Below are positions 9,247-18,817 of a stretch of DNA of 64,000 bases, one piece after another. The stretch is from Megasphaera cerevisiae DSM 20462. GTDB lineage: Bacteria > Bacillota > Negativicutes > Veillonellales > Megasphaeraceae. Below the pieces are notes generated by a model. It saw only the letters and a list, made by a program, of their open reading frames with translations, had not been told where the DNA came from and searched no databases. The position numbers were made by a program, and so were the translations under genes. The stretch is from contig NZ_LEKT01000006.1 in the NCBI RefSeq assembly GCF_001045675.1, forward strand, positions 1-64,000, given 5' to 3'. Every line of letters begins with the position of its first letter. Position 1 is the first letter of the stretch.

Positions 9247-10317
9247 TTACAGTATCTTTTTTAATGCCGCTATAAGTAATTCATTTTCCTGATGCAGCCG
9301 TACCGCAACTCGCATATAATATGAATTTAATCCTGGATAATTAGCGCATGTCCGAATCAGAATCCCTTCACACCGAAGCATTCCCTCAATATCATTCGAA
9401 GTATATCCGGATTTTTCTATATTCATCAGTAAAAAATTTGCTGATGATGGAAATATCTGCACTCCATGCAACGTTCTAAACGCATTATACAGCCACTTTT
9501 TTTCAGCAGCAATAAACAGACACGTATGTTCTTGATACGTCCTATCTGCCAACGCGGCCACCCCTGCATATTGTGCAAGTACATTTACATTCCAGACATC
9601 TTTATGCTTTTCCATCATCTGCACATTTTCTGTTGACGCAACAGCAAACCCCAATCGCAGACCAGGCAATGCATAAAACTTAGTCAGTGAAGAAAGAACA
9701 ACTAAATTAGGATATTTTCCCGCCAATTTCTTGATAGAATATGCGTCTGCGTCACATTGAAAATCCAGAAAAGACTCATCAACAAGAATAATTGTTTTCT
9801 GAGACGCGGCCACACGAACTAATCGCTCTATTTCAGCGGCTGGCAGCAGCCGGCCAGTTGGATTGTTCGGATTACCGAGGATAATGCAATCTGTACGGCC
9901 ACAAGCCGCAGCTAATTCATCCCAGGGAACCGCAAATGCGGCGGCAGCCTGCAAATATAAAAAATCTACACGAGCTCCAGCTGCTCTGGCAGCTCTTTCA
10001 TATTCGCTGAAAGAAGGACTGGGAATCAAAACACGACCGGGCCGAAAACAATGAAAAAAGACATACAATAACTCTGTTGCGCCGTTTCCCAAGATAATAT
10101 CATGATAAGGAACGGCGTAATAAAGAGCAAGTGCTTCCTTCAAATCCCGGCCTTGTGGATCTGGATAATGTACAATACACGATATATGGCTGATAATCGT
10201 ATCGCGCACACAGGAAGACAAACCAAGTGGGTTTATATTAGCACTAAAATCTATCCACCCTCTTTTTCCTGACAGCGGTATATAAATATTCCCGCCATGT
10301 TCAAATTTTTGTTGCAT
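9247..10317 (-). CDS. cobD: L-threonine-O-3-phosphate decarboxylase
   Basis: The 356-residue PLP enzyme of aminotransferase fold I has HGGNI and SANINPLG near the N terminus, ILGNPNNPTGRLLP in the middle and the PLP-lysine region SSLTKFYALPGLRLG near residue 215. It resembles histidinol-phosphate aminotransferase, but its place after cbiP, cbiB and pduX identifies it as CobD, which makes (R)-1-aminopropan-2-yl phosphate for the cobalamin nucleotide loop. The ATG at 10317 has GGAG 6 bp upstream. It lies directly after the pduX stop codon, so translation is probably coupled. Confidence 0.9.
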   Translation of the reverse strand: MQQKFEHGGNIYIPLSGKRGWIDFSANINPLGLSSCVRDTIISHISCIVHYPDPQGRDLKEALALYYAVPYHDIILGNGATELLYVFFHCFRPGRVLIPSPSFSEYERAARAAGARVDFLYLQAAAAFAVPWDELAAACGRTDCIILGNPNNPTGRLLPAAEIERLVRVAASQKTIILVDESFLDFQCDADAYSIKKLAGKYPNLVVLSSLTKFYALPGLRLGFAVASTENVQMMEKHKDVWNVNVLAQYAGVAALADRTYQEHTCLFIAAEKKWLYNAFRTLHGVQIFPSSANFLLMNIEKSGYTSNDIEGMLRCEGILIRTCANYPGLNSYYMRVAVRLHQENELLIAALKKIL

Positions 10318-10319
10318 CA

Positions 10320-11180
10320 CTATCTCCTATATTCTACCGTCCAGCCACCGCTTATCAAAGAAACTGTTCTCATATACTGAATCGGCAATATATTGGCATT
10401 TATTAACCGTACGCGATCTTCTATACGCGCTGTATCCATATCTCCCGGAAATAAGACGCCCAGTACGGTCCCGCTGTGCGCCACATTTACTCCAAGTCCG
10501 CCCCATTCAGGAAGCTTCTGAATCAACGATTTTAATCCATCTTTAAAAAGAATACATTGATTGGCCTGGGCGCTCCACGTCGCAGCATATCCGACTGCTT
10601 CTGCAGTATACGTTTTATCCAGCAATCGCAGCGCCGCATCAATGCGACGGTCCTGCCGCGGTGCCAATCGATCTTTAGCAGCATGAAAAGCGACAGTATC
10701 AACATAGCCTCCGGTGTCAAAAACAGCAATTTTCAAAGGCGGCGGCGGGCCATATGCACGAAGAATCTGTCCCGTATGATAATTAATAGAAACAATACCC
10801 TGACAAAACACCCCATCCGTCGGGTCCTCCAGCGCAGCCAGTCTGCCAATTTCATCCTCACTGAGACATTTTCCAAAAACGGCGGCCGTCGCAATAATAA
10901 CAGCCGCCGCATCTGCACTGCTGGAGGCCATACCTTTTCCCTGTGGAAGCTCTGATTGTATAGTCAGTCCAAAAGGAAATTCCGTTTCTCCTATATATGA
11001 TAGTGTCCGCTGCAGCACACGACGGGCTTTACTGCCGACATTAAAAAATCCCCTCAATTTATCATTGACCACAGCAGCAGCATACAAATCAACAGGACAA
11101 GTAATGAGAAACGGCATTCCCTGCATATATCCCTGTACCAATTCGCCGCATGATCCTGGTACGCGAACGATCAGTTCCAT
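10320..11180 (-). CDS. pduX: L-threonine kinase, GHMP family
   Basis: The 286-residue GHMP kinase has the N-terminal VPGSCGELVQG segment typical of PduX-like L-threonine kinases and the ATP-binding motif PQGKGMASSSADAAAV near residue 85. It phosphorylates L-threonine, giving the substrate of CobD. The start at 11180 overlaps the end of cbiB by 10 bp and has GGAG about 10 bp upstream. The longer frame from 11258 would run deep into cbiB without a ribosome site. The four-gene context makes the assignment firm. Confidence 0.88.
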   Translation of the reverse strand: MELIVRVPGSCGELVQGYMQGMPFLITCPVDLYAAAVVNDKLRGFFNVGSKARRVLQRTLSYIGETEFPFGLTIQSELPQGKGMASSSADAAAVIIATAAVFGKCLSEDEIGRLAALEDPTDGVFCQGIVSINYHTGQILRAYGPPPPLKIAVFDTGGYVDTVAFHAAKDRLAPRQDRRIDAALRLLDKTYTAEAVGYAATWSAQANQCILFKDGLKSLIQKLPEWGGLGVNVAHSGTVLGVLFPGDMDTARIEDRVRLINANILPIQYMRTVSLISGGWTVEYRR

Positions 11181-12130
11181 AATCCAACCACTCCAAGACG
11201 GTAAAAAGCTGTCAAAATAACGGCCAAAACAGTTACGGTATACATAAGGTAAATACACTGCATAATATGATACGGTACTAATGAAAAAAAAGCCTCTCCC
11301 ATATATGCTCGAAAGGTTTTGCGTCCAAAATAGGAATTATATCCACCCAGCCGGATTCCCAATGCCCCGGCGGCAGTTGCTTCAGCATAGCCGCCGTTTG
11401 GGCTGGGATGCTTTACGGCATCACGGCGCATAGTGTGCCATGCCAGACGCCAATCATACTGCAGCAAAAAGGCGGCTGCAATAAAAAGGAGAGCCCCCAT
11501 ACGGGCGGGAATATAATTAAATATATCGTCAACACGGGCTGCAAAGCGCCCAAAATAGATATATCGATCATTTTTATATGCAATCATTGAATCCAACGTA
11601 TTCACCGCTCGATAAACAACTGCCAGCGGGAGTCCGCCTATCGCAAAAAAGAAAAGCGGAGATAAAATGCCATCTACTGTGTTTTCTGCAATGGTTTCTA
11701 CAGTTGCCCGTGTAATTTCTGCTTCGTTAAGTTGTTCCGTATCGCGGCCCACAATTTGTCCCACCTTGCTGCGAGCAGTTTCCACCTGATGTTGCCGCAA
11801 ACATTTATAAATTTCCCAGCCGGCTTGAGCCAAACTGCGCGGACATATCATCAATGATAATATCAAAGCCTGCACGAACCAGGATAAATATGAATTCTGA
11901 AGATAACCCAGGCCAACTAAAGCAACACAAATAAGGTCATAGGTTAGAACCAAAACCACCATAACAAGAATAGCCCCCAACGTAAATTGAATGCCCTTCG
12001 ATGCTTCTGGACTATAAAAAAAAACTTCCAATCGAGCTATGAGCTTTCCTATCAGAGCCACTGGATGAAATGAAACATGCGGATCTCCTATCAGCATATC
12101 CAATAAAAATGCCAGTAATGGTGTAATCAT
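11171..12130 (-). CDS. cbiB: adenosylcobinamide-phosphate synthase CbiB
   Basis: The 319-residue integral membrane protein begins with the family signature LLAFLLDMLIGDPHVSFHPV. It then has several hydrophobic helices, ETIAENTVDGILSPLFF near residue 150, and a KHPSPNGGYAEA segment in the C-terminal third. It joins adenosylcobyric acid to aminopropanol phosphate (or aminopropanol) at the inner membrane. Start and stop overlap both neighbours (ATGA with cbiP, 10 bp with pduX), so it is the second gene of the operon. Confidence 0.94.
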   Translation of the reverse strand: MITPLLAFLLDMLIGDPHVSFHPVALIGKLIARLEVFFYSPEASKGIQFTLGAILVMVVLVLTYDLICVALVGLGYLQNSYLSWFVQALILSLMICPRSLAQAGWEIYKCLRQHQVETARSKVGQIVGRDTEQLNEAEITRATVETIAENTVDGILSPLFFFAIGGLPLAVVYRAVNTLDSMIAYKNDRYIYFGRFAARVDDIFNYIPARMGALLFIAAAFLLQYDWRLAWHTMRRDAVKHPSPNGGYAEATAAGALGIRLGGYNSYFGRKTFRAYMGEAFFSLVPYHIMQCIYLMYTVTVLAVILTAFYRLGVVGLWN

Positions 12131-13659
12131 ACAATTCCTCGTTCCATAATCTGCCGCAATGCCTTCATATCCAAGTGAGTCCGCACTACATCAGCCAAAC
12201 GATCATAGTTTTTCTGTTTCTCTGCAGAAAAATCACGGGATAGAGAGCGCGGTTCCATTCCCTTTTTTAACCGCAGGCAATTCAAAATAGCGCGACGAAA
12301 ATTGTTGTTATCAAAAATCCCATGAATATAGGTTCCCCATACCAATCCATCGGCACGCGCCGTACTACTGATGTCGCGGCAGATATTGCCAACGTGTTTT
12401 GTAACGGCAATCGGATGACGCTCTTCTGCATTGTTGCAAACAGTATGCCCCATATGAATTTCATAACCCTGTAATGTATTATCTGTAATAATCTGACCTA
12501 AAAAGGGGAGTTCGGTACAAATTGCCATGACCTGAGAAGTCATTTTTTCTTTTGCAAAAGTCGTGGTAAGGCTCAACAAACCCAATCCATTAACACGGCT
12601 TAAAGAAGACTCTGTATGGTCCGGATCGCATATTTCTCCACCCAGCATCTGATAACCGCCGCAAATTCCCACTACGGGACGTCCCATGGTAACATGCTCT
12701 GCAATAGCCTTTCCCAAGCCACTTTTATTTAACCAAATCATATCTTCCATCGTATTTTTACTGCCTGGCAGCAAAATTAAATCTGGTTGTCCCAATTCAT
12801 CGATCTGATTTACATAATAAAGAGACACATCAGGTTCCTGAGCCAGACTATCAAAATCAGTAAAATTAGAAATTTTGGGAACCTGAATTACCGCCAACTT
12901 TAATGCGGCACTCCGCACATCACCTTTTTTTTCTTCCAATGATACCGAATCTTCATCATCAATTCCCAAATGATCGATAAACGGAATAATACCTAAAACA
13001 GGTTTTCCCGTCTTTTGTTCCAAAAAACGGACAGCCGGTGCCAAAAGAGTCTCATCACCACGAAATTTATTAATAACCAATCCCTTGACCAGCGCCCGTT
13101 CTGTTTCATCCAAAAGGTCCAGCGTCCCTACCAATGCGGCCAGCGATCCACCACGATCAATATCAGCAATAAGCAATACCGGAGACTTGGCATATTTAGC
13201 AACCCGCATATTTACAATATCATGCTCTTTTAAATTAATTTCTGCCGGACTGCCCGCTCCCTCAATAACAATAACCTCAAACTCTTTATCCAAGCGGGCT
13301 AACGCACTTTTCGCTGCTGAAAACGCGGTCAAAGAATATCCTTTATGATAGTCTTTGGCCGACATATTTCCTACCGACCGGCCATCAATGATGACTTGAG
13401 AACAGCAATCTCCTGTCGGCTTTAATAAAACCGGGTTCATATCAGCCTGAGGATCCATTCCTGCTGCTTCTGCCTGGGCAACCTGAGCCCTGCCCATTTC
13501 TTTACCGTCTTTTGTAACATATGAATTGAGCGCCATATTCTGTGCCTTAAACGGTACAACCCGCCGCCTCTCCTGAAAAAAAATACGACATAAAGCCGTT
13601 GCAATAATGCTTTTTCCCACATGAGAACTCGTCCCCTGCAGCATAATATATTTTGCCAC
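12127..13659 (-). CDS. cbiP: cobyric acid synthase
   Basis: The 510-residue, full-length CbiP/CobQ amidotransferase has an N-terminal dethiobiotin-synthetase-like ATPase domain with the P-loop MLQGTSSHVGKS and a C-terminal triad glutamine amidotransferase domain. That domain contains LLPGSKNTMED, the nucleophile motif VVGICGGYQMLGG near residue 335, and a late His in YIHGIFDN. It amidates adenosylcobyrinic acid a,c-diamide four times. It is the first gene of the cbiP-cbiB-pduX-cobD unit. No cobalamin riboswitch consensus is visible in the 234 bp upstream. Confidence 0.95.
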   Translation of the reverse strand: MAKYIMLQGTSSHVGKSIIATALCRIFFQERRRVVPFKAQNMALNSYVTKDGKEMGRAQVAQAEAAGMDPQADMNPVLLKPTGDCCSQVIIDGRSVGNMSAKDYHKGYSLTAFSAAKSALARLDKEFEVIVIEGAGSPAEINLKEHDIVNMRVAKYAKSPVLLIADIDRGGSLAALVGTLDLLDETERALVKGLVINKFRGDETLLAPAVRFLEQKTGKPVLGIIPFIDHLGIDDEDSVSLEEKKGDVRSAALKLAVIQVPKISNFTDFDSLAQEPDVSLYYVNQIDELGQPDLILLPGSKNTMEDMIWLNKSGLGKAIAEHVTMGRPVVGICGGYQMLGGEICDPDHTESSLSRVNGLGLLSLTTTFAKEKMTSQVMAICTELPFLGQIITDNTLQGYEIHMGHTVCNNAEERHPIAVTKHVGNICRDISSTARADGLVWGTYIHGIFDNNNFRRAILNCLRLKKGMEPRSLSRDFSAEKQKNYDRLADVVRTHLDMKALRQIMERGIV

Positions 13660-13893
13660 GCAGTACCCTCTCCCTTTCGCGTGTATACATTTAATTTATT
13701 ATTCATTATAAGCATATCTTCTTTATTTCGTCAAATAAAAAACGTCTCATCCTATCATAACAACGTATACACAGATTTACTTCGAAAAAAACAGCCCTTA
13801 TATAAACTTCTCCACGCTTAACAGAAAAGCTTAAATATGAGCTGTCCTTTATCTACAAATGTTGTCAAATTCACCCAATGACAATGCCATAGA
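13660..13893. other. spacer between lctP and cbiP
   Basis: It contains the AT-rich promoter region of the cobalamin operon and the 3' end of the lactate permease transcript. On the minus strand ACAGC...GGGCTG followed by seven T (about 13790-13840) may be a weak terminator for lctP. I see no B12-box-like conserved core. Confidence 0.35.
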
Positions 13894-15636
13894 TCAGTTT
13901 GCCTGTTTCACCGGCTTAAATATAATCGAAAAAATGATGCATATAATAGCTGTCCCAATCAAAAATACCGCACCGGTACTGTATAATGCAGACGAATTCA
14001 CCTGCGTCGCCGTCCCTGTATTACTGATACTCGGAATCAGGAAATAAAGCGGCCCTGAAATCATATATACATAAACACTGACAATGCTTAGCAAAATAAT
14101 CGAATGCTTCATCGAAAACTTATACAGTTCTCCCTCCTGTCCAACAATATTAGTAACCGCAGCCGCAATGGCAATTGATTGTGGTGAAATCATTTTCCCC
14201 AGTCCGCCACCAGCCAGGTTAGCTCCTAATCCCAATAAGCCTGATGAACCAATCGCTTCAAATGCGGTGGTCTGTAATTTCCCAAACAAAGCATTAGCGG
14301 ACGTATCCGAGCCCGTTACAAAGGTACCTATCCAACCGATAATAGATGCAAACAGAGGGAACAATGCCCCACTCGTTGCTACAAAGTATCCCATAGTTGT
14401 GATCATACCAGAATTATTGCCTACATATGCATATCCTAACACGGAACCAATAACTACAAAAGTCCATTTCAATTGCTTGCAGGAATTTAAAAAAACCGTC
14501 CATGCCGTGTTTCGTGATACGCGTAACACAAAGCAGGAAATAATTGCGGACAATAGAATCGCAGTTCCTGCTGCCGATAACCAATTAAAATTAAACAGCA
14601 TCGGTATGGCTTGATGTGTCGTTCCACTGATAACCGCATTATGAATAATCGGGACCGGAAATGCCACAGACACAGTATTTAACAAAGCCAATACACTTTT
14701 TATACCCCAATCAGCAATCATGATAATTAAGATAATAAAAGGACTCCAAGCACGGATAACATCCTTTGTTTTTAACTTTTCTTTATGCTCCTCAATAGGC
14801 ACATCATTGTCAAAGCGGAAAATGTGTGCCGGTTTCCAGACTTTTAAAAATAAAGTCATGCAGACCAAGCAGGCAATGGATGCTGTAATATCCGGCAGCA
14901 CCGGTCCTAAATAATAGCACGTAACACCTAATACAATAGCAAAGGAGGCAGAACAAATGCAAATAGCCGGAAGTATCTCAAAAACACCTTTAATGCCTGA
15001 CATAACAATAACAATATAAAATGGAATAATAATTCCAATCAATGGCAATACCCAAGCCAGCATCTTAGCAATCGTATTCCCATCCAACCCTGTAACCTGT
15101 GCCGCCACCAATACGGGAATCCCCAGTCCGCCAAAAGCAACAGGCGCCGTATTGGCCAATAAAGCAAGACAAGCCGCATACCGAGCCCGAAAGCCCAGAC
15201 CAACCAGCATCGCTGCGGTAATAGCCACCGGCGTCCCAAAACCGGCAGCGCCTTCAAGAAAAGCACCAAAACAAAAACAAATCAGCAATACTTGAAGCCT
15301 GCGGTCATCTGTAATAGAAGAAATCGATTTTTTTATCACTTCAAATTGCCCGGTTTCTACCGTCAAATTATACAAAAACGTAGCCGCAAGAACAATCCAG
15401 CCGATAGGGAAAAATCCGTACACAAATCCATGAATTGCTGATACAACAGCTAAATCAACCGGCATATGATACACCAGTACTGCCAGAATAATGGCCAGTA
15501 CCGCGGTCATCAATCCTGCCCAATATCCCTTTACTTTGAGTACAACCAGTACTACGAAGAAAAAAACAATAGGAATAAACGCAATGAATGCAGATAATGT
15601 CAAACTCCCCATTGGATCAAATACCTGAGTATACAT
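13894..15636 (-). CDS. lctP: L-lactate permease family
   Basis: The 580-residue LctP/LldP-family transporter has about 14 hydrophobic helices. The family-typical GAFLEGAAGFGTPVAI lies near residue 125 and SDTSANALFGKLQ near residue 440. It couples uptake of lactate (or glycolate) to protons across the inner membrane. The ATG at 15636 has AGGAGG 8 bp upstream; a GTG three codons earlier overlaps the ribosome site. A promoter lies about 135 bp upstream. Lactate is a main energy substrate for several Negativicutes, consistent with my guess of host. Confidence 0.93.
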   Translation of the reverse strand: MYTQVFDPMGSLTLSAFIAFIPIVFFFVVLVVLKVKGYWAGLMTAVLAIILAVLVYHMPVDLAVVSAIHGFVYGFFPIGWIVLAATFLYNLTVETGQFEVIKKSISSITDDRRLQVLLICFCFGAFLEGAAGFGTPVAITAAMLVGLGFRARYAACLALLANTAPVAFGGLGIPVLVAAQVTGLDGNTIAKMLAWVLPLIGIIIPFYIVIVMSGIKGVFEILPAICICSASFAIVLGVTCYYLGPVLPDITASIACLVCMTLFLKVWKPAHIFRFDNDVPIEEHKEKLKTKDVIRAWSPFIILIIMIADWGIKSVLALLNTVSVAFPVPIIHNAVISGTTHQAIPMLFNFNWLSAAGTAILLSAIISCFVLRVSRNTAWTVFLNSCKQLKWTFVVIGSVLGYAYVGNNSGMITTMGYFVATSGALFPLFASIIGWIGTFVTGSDTSANALFGKLQTTAFEAIGSSGLLGLGANLAGGGLGKMISPQSIAIAAAVTNIVGQEGELYKFSMKHSIILLSIVSVYVYMISGPLYFLIPSISNTGTATQVNSSALYSTGAVFLIGTAIICIIFSIIFKPVKQAN

Positions 15637-15770
15637 AACACACACCTCCTAATATAAAGTTATCTGAGATGAAAATATTCCAGCACACATATCGTTCCAT
15701 TCGTAAAGCATTTTGCACTATCCGCACGTATTAAAAAAAAATATCAGGCGATAGAATGCATTTCATTTAT

Positions 15771-15799
15771 ATGCTAAAAAATATACAGTAATTTGTCAA
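15771..15799 (-). promoter_or_regulatory. promoter of lctP
   Basis: On the minus strand TTGACA (15794-15799), a 17-bp spacer and TAGCAT (15771-15776). This implies a 5' leader of about 130 nt before lctP. Confidence 0.65.
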
Positions 15800-15884
15800 T
15801 TAAAATTTATAATGAATAATATAGGCCGATTATAATGAATATACCTTGCACCTTCTATAAGGATTGGACAGTATACAAAAAAAC

Positions 15885-15912
15885 AGGATATCTCAAATCA
15901 GACATCCTGTTT
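15885..15912 (-). terminator. distal tRNA-operon terminator
   Basis: AAACAGGAT and ATCCTGTTT flank a short loop. On the minus strand a run of seven T follows. It is the second of two terminators after the tRNA genes and insulates lctP's promoter. Confidence 0.75.
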
Positions 15913-15960
15913 ATTCTAAACATTTTTTACTATTTTTTTGTATCTTACACAGCAGTGTTT

Positions 15961-15993
15961 AAAAAAACGGATTCTCACCATGTGCAGAATCCG
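15961..15993 (-). terminator. proximal tRNA-operon terminator
   Basis: CGGATTCT (15968-15975) pairs with AGAATCCG (15986-15993). Seven T follow on the minus strand. It starts about 10 bp after the tRNA-Arg gene. Confidence 0.85.
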
Positions 15994-16003
15994 CATAATT
16001 CCT

Positions 16004-16080
16004 TGGTGACCCAGTAGGGATTCGAACCCTAGACCCACAGCTTAGAAGGCTGTTGCTCTATCCAACTGAGCTACTGAGTC
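16004..16080 (-). tRNA. tRNA-Arg (anticodon UCU)
   Basis: The minus strand folds into a cloverleaf with acceptor GACTCAG/CTGGGTC, a D arm GCTC...GAGC, anticodon stem ACAGC/GCTGT with loop CTTCTAA (anticodon TCT), and a T arm with TTCGAAT. The 3' CCA is encoded. It is the last of three tRNAs read from one promoter. Confidence 0.95.
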
Positions 16081-16090
16081 ATAAAACAAA

Positions 16091-16164
16091 TGGAGCGGGT
16101 GATGGGAATCGAACCCACGTAACCAGCTTGGAAGGCTGGCGCTCTACCATTGAGCTACACCCGC
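16091..16164 (-). tRNA. tRNA-Gly (anticodon UCC)
   Basis: On the minus strand the acceptor GCGGGTG/CACCCGC, D arm with AATGGTAGAGC, anticodon stem CCAGC/GCTGG with loop CTTCCAA (anticodon TCC) and T loop TTCGATT are visible. CCA is encoded. Confidence 0.95.
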
Positions 16165-16173
16165 ATGTCGTAG

Positions 16174-16250
16174 TGGTCGGAGCAGCAGGATTCGAACCTG
16201 CGACCCCCTGGTCCCAAGCCAGGTGCGCTACCAAACTGCGCTATGCCCCG
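16174..16250 (-). tRNA. tRNA-Pro (anticodon UGG)
   Basis: On the minus strand the acceptor CGGGGCA/TGCTCCG, anticodon stem CCTGG/CCAGG with loop CTTGGGA (anticodon TGG) and T loop TTCGAAT are visible. CCA is encoded. It is the first gene of the tRNA operon. Confidence 0.95.
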
Positions 16251-16262
16251 CCAACAAAGAAT

Positions 16263-16291
16263 ATTATACCGTGAATAGAAGTGTCTGTCAA
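16263..16291 (-). promoter_or_regulatory. consensus tRNA-operon promoter
   Basis: On the minus strand a perfect TTGACA (16286-16291), exactly 17 bp, and a perfect TATAAT (16263-16268) lie 12 bp before the tRNA-Pro gene. This is as strong a sigma-70/A promoter as can be written, as expected for stable RNA. Confidence 0.92.
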
Positions 16292-16537
16292 ATGTTTTTT
16301 TACAAATAATATATATACGTGTATTATTTCGCAAATAAAAACGGTCCTTTCTATTTCCAAAAGTAATCTTATCATACGCTGCATCGCAACACTATATCAG
16401 CTCCTCCTTCTATATTCGTTTTCCGCCATAAAAATAATACGTAAATTACCTATTCCTTACAAATGATTGTTGTGTATCATAACCATACGTGCTACCATAT
16501 AAATTAAGATTTTAATATCAGAATACGAGGTGTCTTT

Positions 16538-17794
16538 ATGGATTTTAAAGAATATAGTCAACAGCATACCACAAGCAGTCGTGCCCGCGAGTTTCTTCGC
16601 TATATCGGTCCGGGAATTTTAATTACAGTTGGCTTTATTGATCCGGGAAACTGGGCATCCAATCTGGCTGCCGGAGCCGAATTTGGATATTTGCTCCTTT
16701 GGATGGTGACCTTATCAACAATTATGCTTATTCTTTTGCAGCACAACGCGGCTCATCTGGGCATTGTTACCGGCTTATGTCTCTCCGAAGCAGCCACAAA
16801 ACATTTACCCGCATGGCTTTCTAAACCCGTTCTAGCTTCTGCCATGCTGGCCTCAATTGCAACAGCTTTAGCTGAAATTTTAGGCGGAGCCATCGCCTTA
16901 AATATTTTATTCCAGCTTCCTCTGCTAGCAGGTTCTTTTATAACCGCCGGCTTATGTGCATTTTTGCTGCGCACCAATTCATACCACAAAACAGAAAAAA
17001 TTATTATCGGCTTTGTTTCCATTATTGGCTTTTCTTTTTTGTTTGAACTGAGTATTGTTCCCGTCGAATGGGGAAAAGCAATGGCCGGATGGGTAACGCC
17101 TTCTTTTCCTGATGGATCAATGGTTATTATCATGAGCGTTCTCGGTGCTGTCGTCATGCCGCATAACCTTTTCCTTCACTCGGAAATTATCCAGTCCCGG
17201 CAATGGAATTTAGAAAATGAATCCGTCATAAAAAGACAACTGAATTTTGAATTTTTAGATACACTTTTCTCCATGATCATTGGATGGGCCATTAACAGTT
17301 CTATGATTATCATTGCTGCCGCCGTATTCTTCACTCACCAGGTTGAAGTAACGGACTTATCACAAGCTACAGAATTATTGCGTCCTCTTCTGGGCAGCGG
17401 CGCCGCAATTCTTTTTGCCATCGCACTGTTGGTCTCTGGCATCTCATCTACGGCTACTTGCGGCATTGCCAGCGGCAGTATTTTTTCCGGTATGTTCGGT
17501 GAGGATTATAATATTAAAGATTATCATTCCTGGCACGGTGTTCTTATTTCATATATTATTGCGCTTATTTTAATTGCTTTCATCAGTGATCCTTTTATGG
17601 GGTTGGTATATTCTCAAATGCTTCTTAGTGTGCAGCTGCCAATTACTATCGCATTATTGGTTTATCTGACTTCCTCCAGGCGTGTAATGGGAAAATTTGT
17701 GAATACGCTGCCCATGAAGGTCGTTTTGATCCTGATTGGGGTCATCGTAGGGGTACTGAACCTTGCGCTCCTCTGGCAGGCCTTAACAACATAA
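16538..17794 (+). CDS. mntH: NRAMP-family divalent metal transporter
   Basis: The 418-residue NRAMP transporter has the metal-binding helix-1 motif IDPGNWASN near residue 38 and the helix-6 motif VMPHNLFLHSE near residue 208, plus about 11 membrane helices. It imports Mn2+ (or Fe2+) with protons across the inner membrane. The ATG has GAGGTG 6 bp upstream. About 60 bp upstream, TGATTGTTGTGTATCA (16464-16479) is a loose palindrome that could bind a metal regulator such as Fur or MntR; this is speculative. It converges on htpX and shares a terminator with it. Confidence 0.92.
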   Translation: MDFKEYSQQHTTSSRAREFLRYIGPGILITVGFIDPGNWASNLAAGAEFGYLLLWMVTLSTIMLILLQHNAAHLGIVTGLCLSEAATKHLPAWLSKPVLASAMLASIATALAEILGGAIALNILFQLPLLAGSFITAGLCAFLLRTNSYHKTEKIIIGFVSIIGFSFLFELSIVPVEWGKAMAGWVTPSFPDGSMVIIMSVLGAVVMPHNLFLHSEIIQSRQWNLENESVIKRQLNFEFLDTLFSMIIGWAINSSMIIIAAAVFFTHQVEVTDLSQATELLRPLLGSGAAILFAIALLVSGISSTATCGIASGSIFSGMFGEDYNIKDYHSWHGVLISYIIALILIAFISDPFMGLVYSQMLLSVQLPITIALLVYLTSSRRVMGKFVNTLPMKVVLILIGVIVGVLNLALLWQALTT

Positions 17795-17804
17795 TATCGG
17801 TGTT

Positions 17805-17850
17805 AAAAAAAACGATCCGGCCTGCTATCCAGGTCAGATCGTTTTTTTTT
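17805..17850. terminator. bidirectional terminator between mntH and htpX
   Basis: AACGATC...GATCGTT with an inner GGCCTG/CAGGTC stem (one wobble) is flanked by A-run and T-run, so it works in both directions for the convergent genes. Confidence 0.9.
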
Positions 17851-18703
17851 AACCATGTAATTCTTGATCCAGCGCCTGTAATCGCTGAATACGTTTTTCT
17901 GTCGGTGGGTGGGTGCTGAATAAATTCATCAGCCCTCCCTTAATACCTGCGAAAGGATTAATAATACACATATGTGCCGTCGATTTCGTAGCCCCAGGCA
18001 TCACTTCATGATGGGCATAATTATCAATCTTAGCAAGTGCTCGGGCCAACGCCAATGGATCATCAATCATACGTCCGCCCTCATCATCAGCCATGTATTC
18101 ACGTGTCCGCGAAATAGCAAACTGAATCAAGGCCGCCGCAATAGGAGCAATAATAATGGTCGCAATAAGAGCAATGGGATTACTCCCTTCATTGTCATCA
18201 TTGCTATGTCCAAAAATAGCTGCCCACTGGGCAATATTTGCAATCATGGAAATTACACTGGCAAAACAAGCTACAATAGTGCTGATAAGAATATCCCGAT
18301 GCATAATATGAGACATTTCATGTGCCAAAACACCACGAATCTCATCATCATCCAACAAGTCTAAAATTCCTTCTGTTGCAGCTACAGCTGCATGCGATGG
18401 GCTCCGTCCCGTGGCAAAAGCATTCGGTACCTCGGTGGGAATGATATATACTTTTGGCATGGGTAATTCTGCACGTTCTGCTAAATCAGCTACAATTCGA
18501 TACAGCCGACTGGAAGAATCCACTTCCTGAGCGCGATACATACGTAAGACAATCGAATCGCTGAACCAATAAGAGAAGAAATTCATTCCCAACGCAATGA
18601 CGAGCATGACCACAACACCGGTTCGACCGCCAAAAGATCCACCTATAGCCATCATGATGACTGCAAGGAGCGTCATCAAAAATACGGTTTTTATACTATT
18701 CAT
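17849..18703 (-). CDS. htpX: HtpX-like membrane zinc protease
   Basis: The 284-residue M48 protease has two N-terminal membrane helices, the zinc motif HEMSHIMHRD near residue 130, two more hydrophobic segments, and the third-ligand region EYMADDEGGRM. It degrades misfolded inner-membrane proteins. The ATG at 18703 has GAGGAGAG 6 bp upstream; an earlier start at 18736 lacks a site. Length and layout match the family. Confidence 0.93.
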   Translation of the reverse strand: MNSIKTVFLMTLLAVIMMAIGGSFGGRTGVVVMLVIALGMNFFSYWFSDSIVLRMYRAQEVDSSSRLYRIVADLAERAELPMPKVYIIPTEVPNAFATGRSPSHAAVAATEGILDLLDDDEIRGVLAHEMSHIMHRDILISTIVACFASVISMIANIAQWAAIFGHSNDDNEGSNPIALIATIIIAPIAAALIQFAISRTREYMADDEGGRMIDDPLALARALAKIDNYAHHEVMPGATKSTAHMCIINPFAGIKGGLMNLFSTHPPTEKRIQRLQALDQELHG

Positions 18704-18817
18704 GTTACTCTCCTCAACTTTCAAGTCATAATACAAAGGTCAAAAGGTTTAACCTTTTATATTATAATTATATATGAGAACGAGGATTATGTCAACGGGA
18801 CATACATATATATAAGT

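Noticed and set aside
13660-13893. Possible cobalamin riboswitch before cbiP
   Set aside because: No B12-box-like core or the expected long structured leader is visible; the spacer is plain AT-rich DNA.
14084-14614. 176-codon plus-strand frame inside lctP
   Set aside because: Antisense to a full-length lactate permease; its Pro/Asn/Ala-rich composition mirrors membrane-helix codons read backwards.
16053-16274. 73-codon plus-strand frame across the tRNA genes
   Set aside because: It is the antisense of three tRNA genes; such frames are frequent false predictions.
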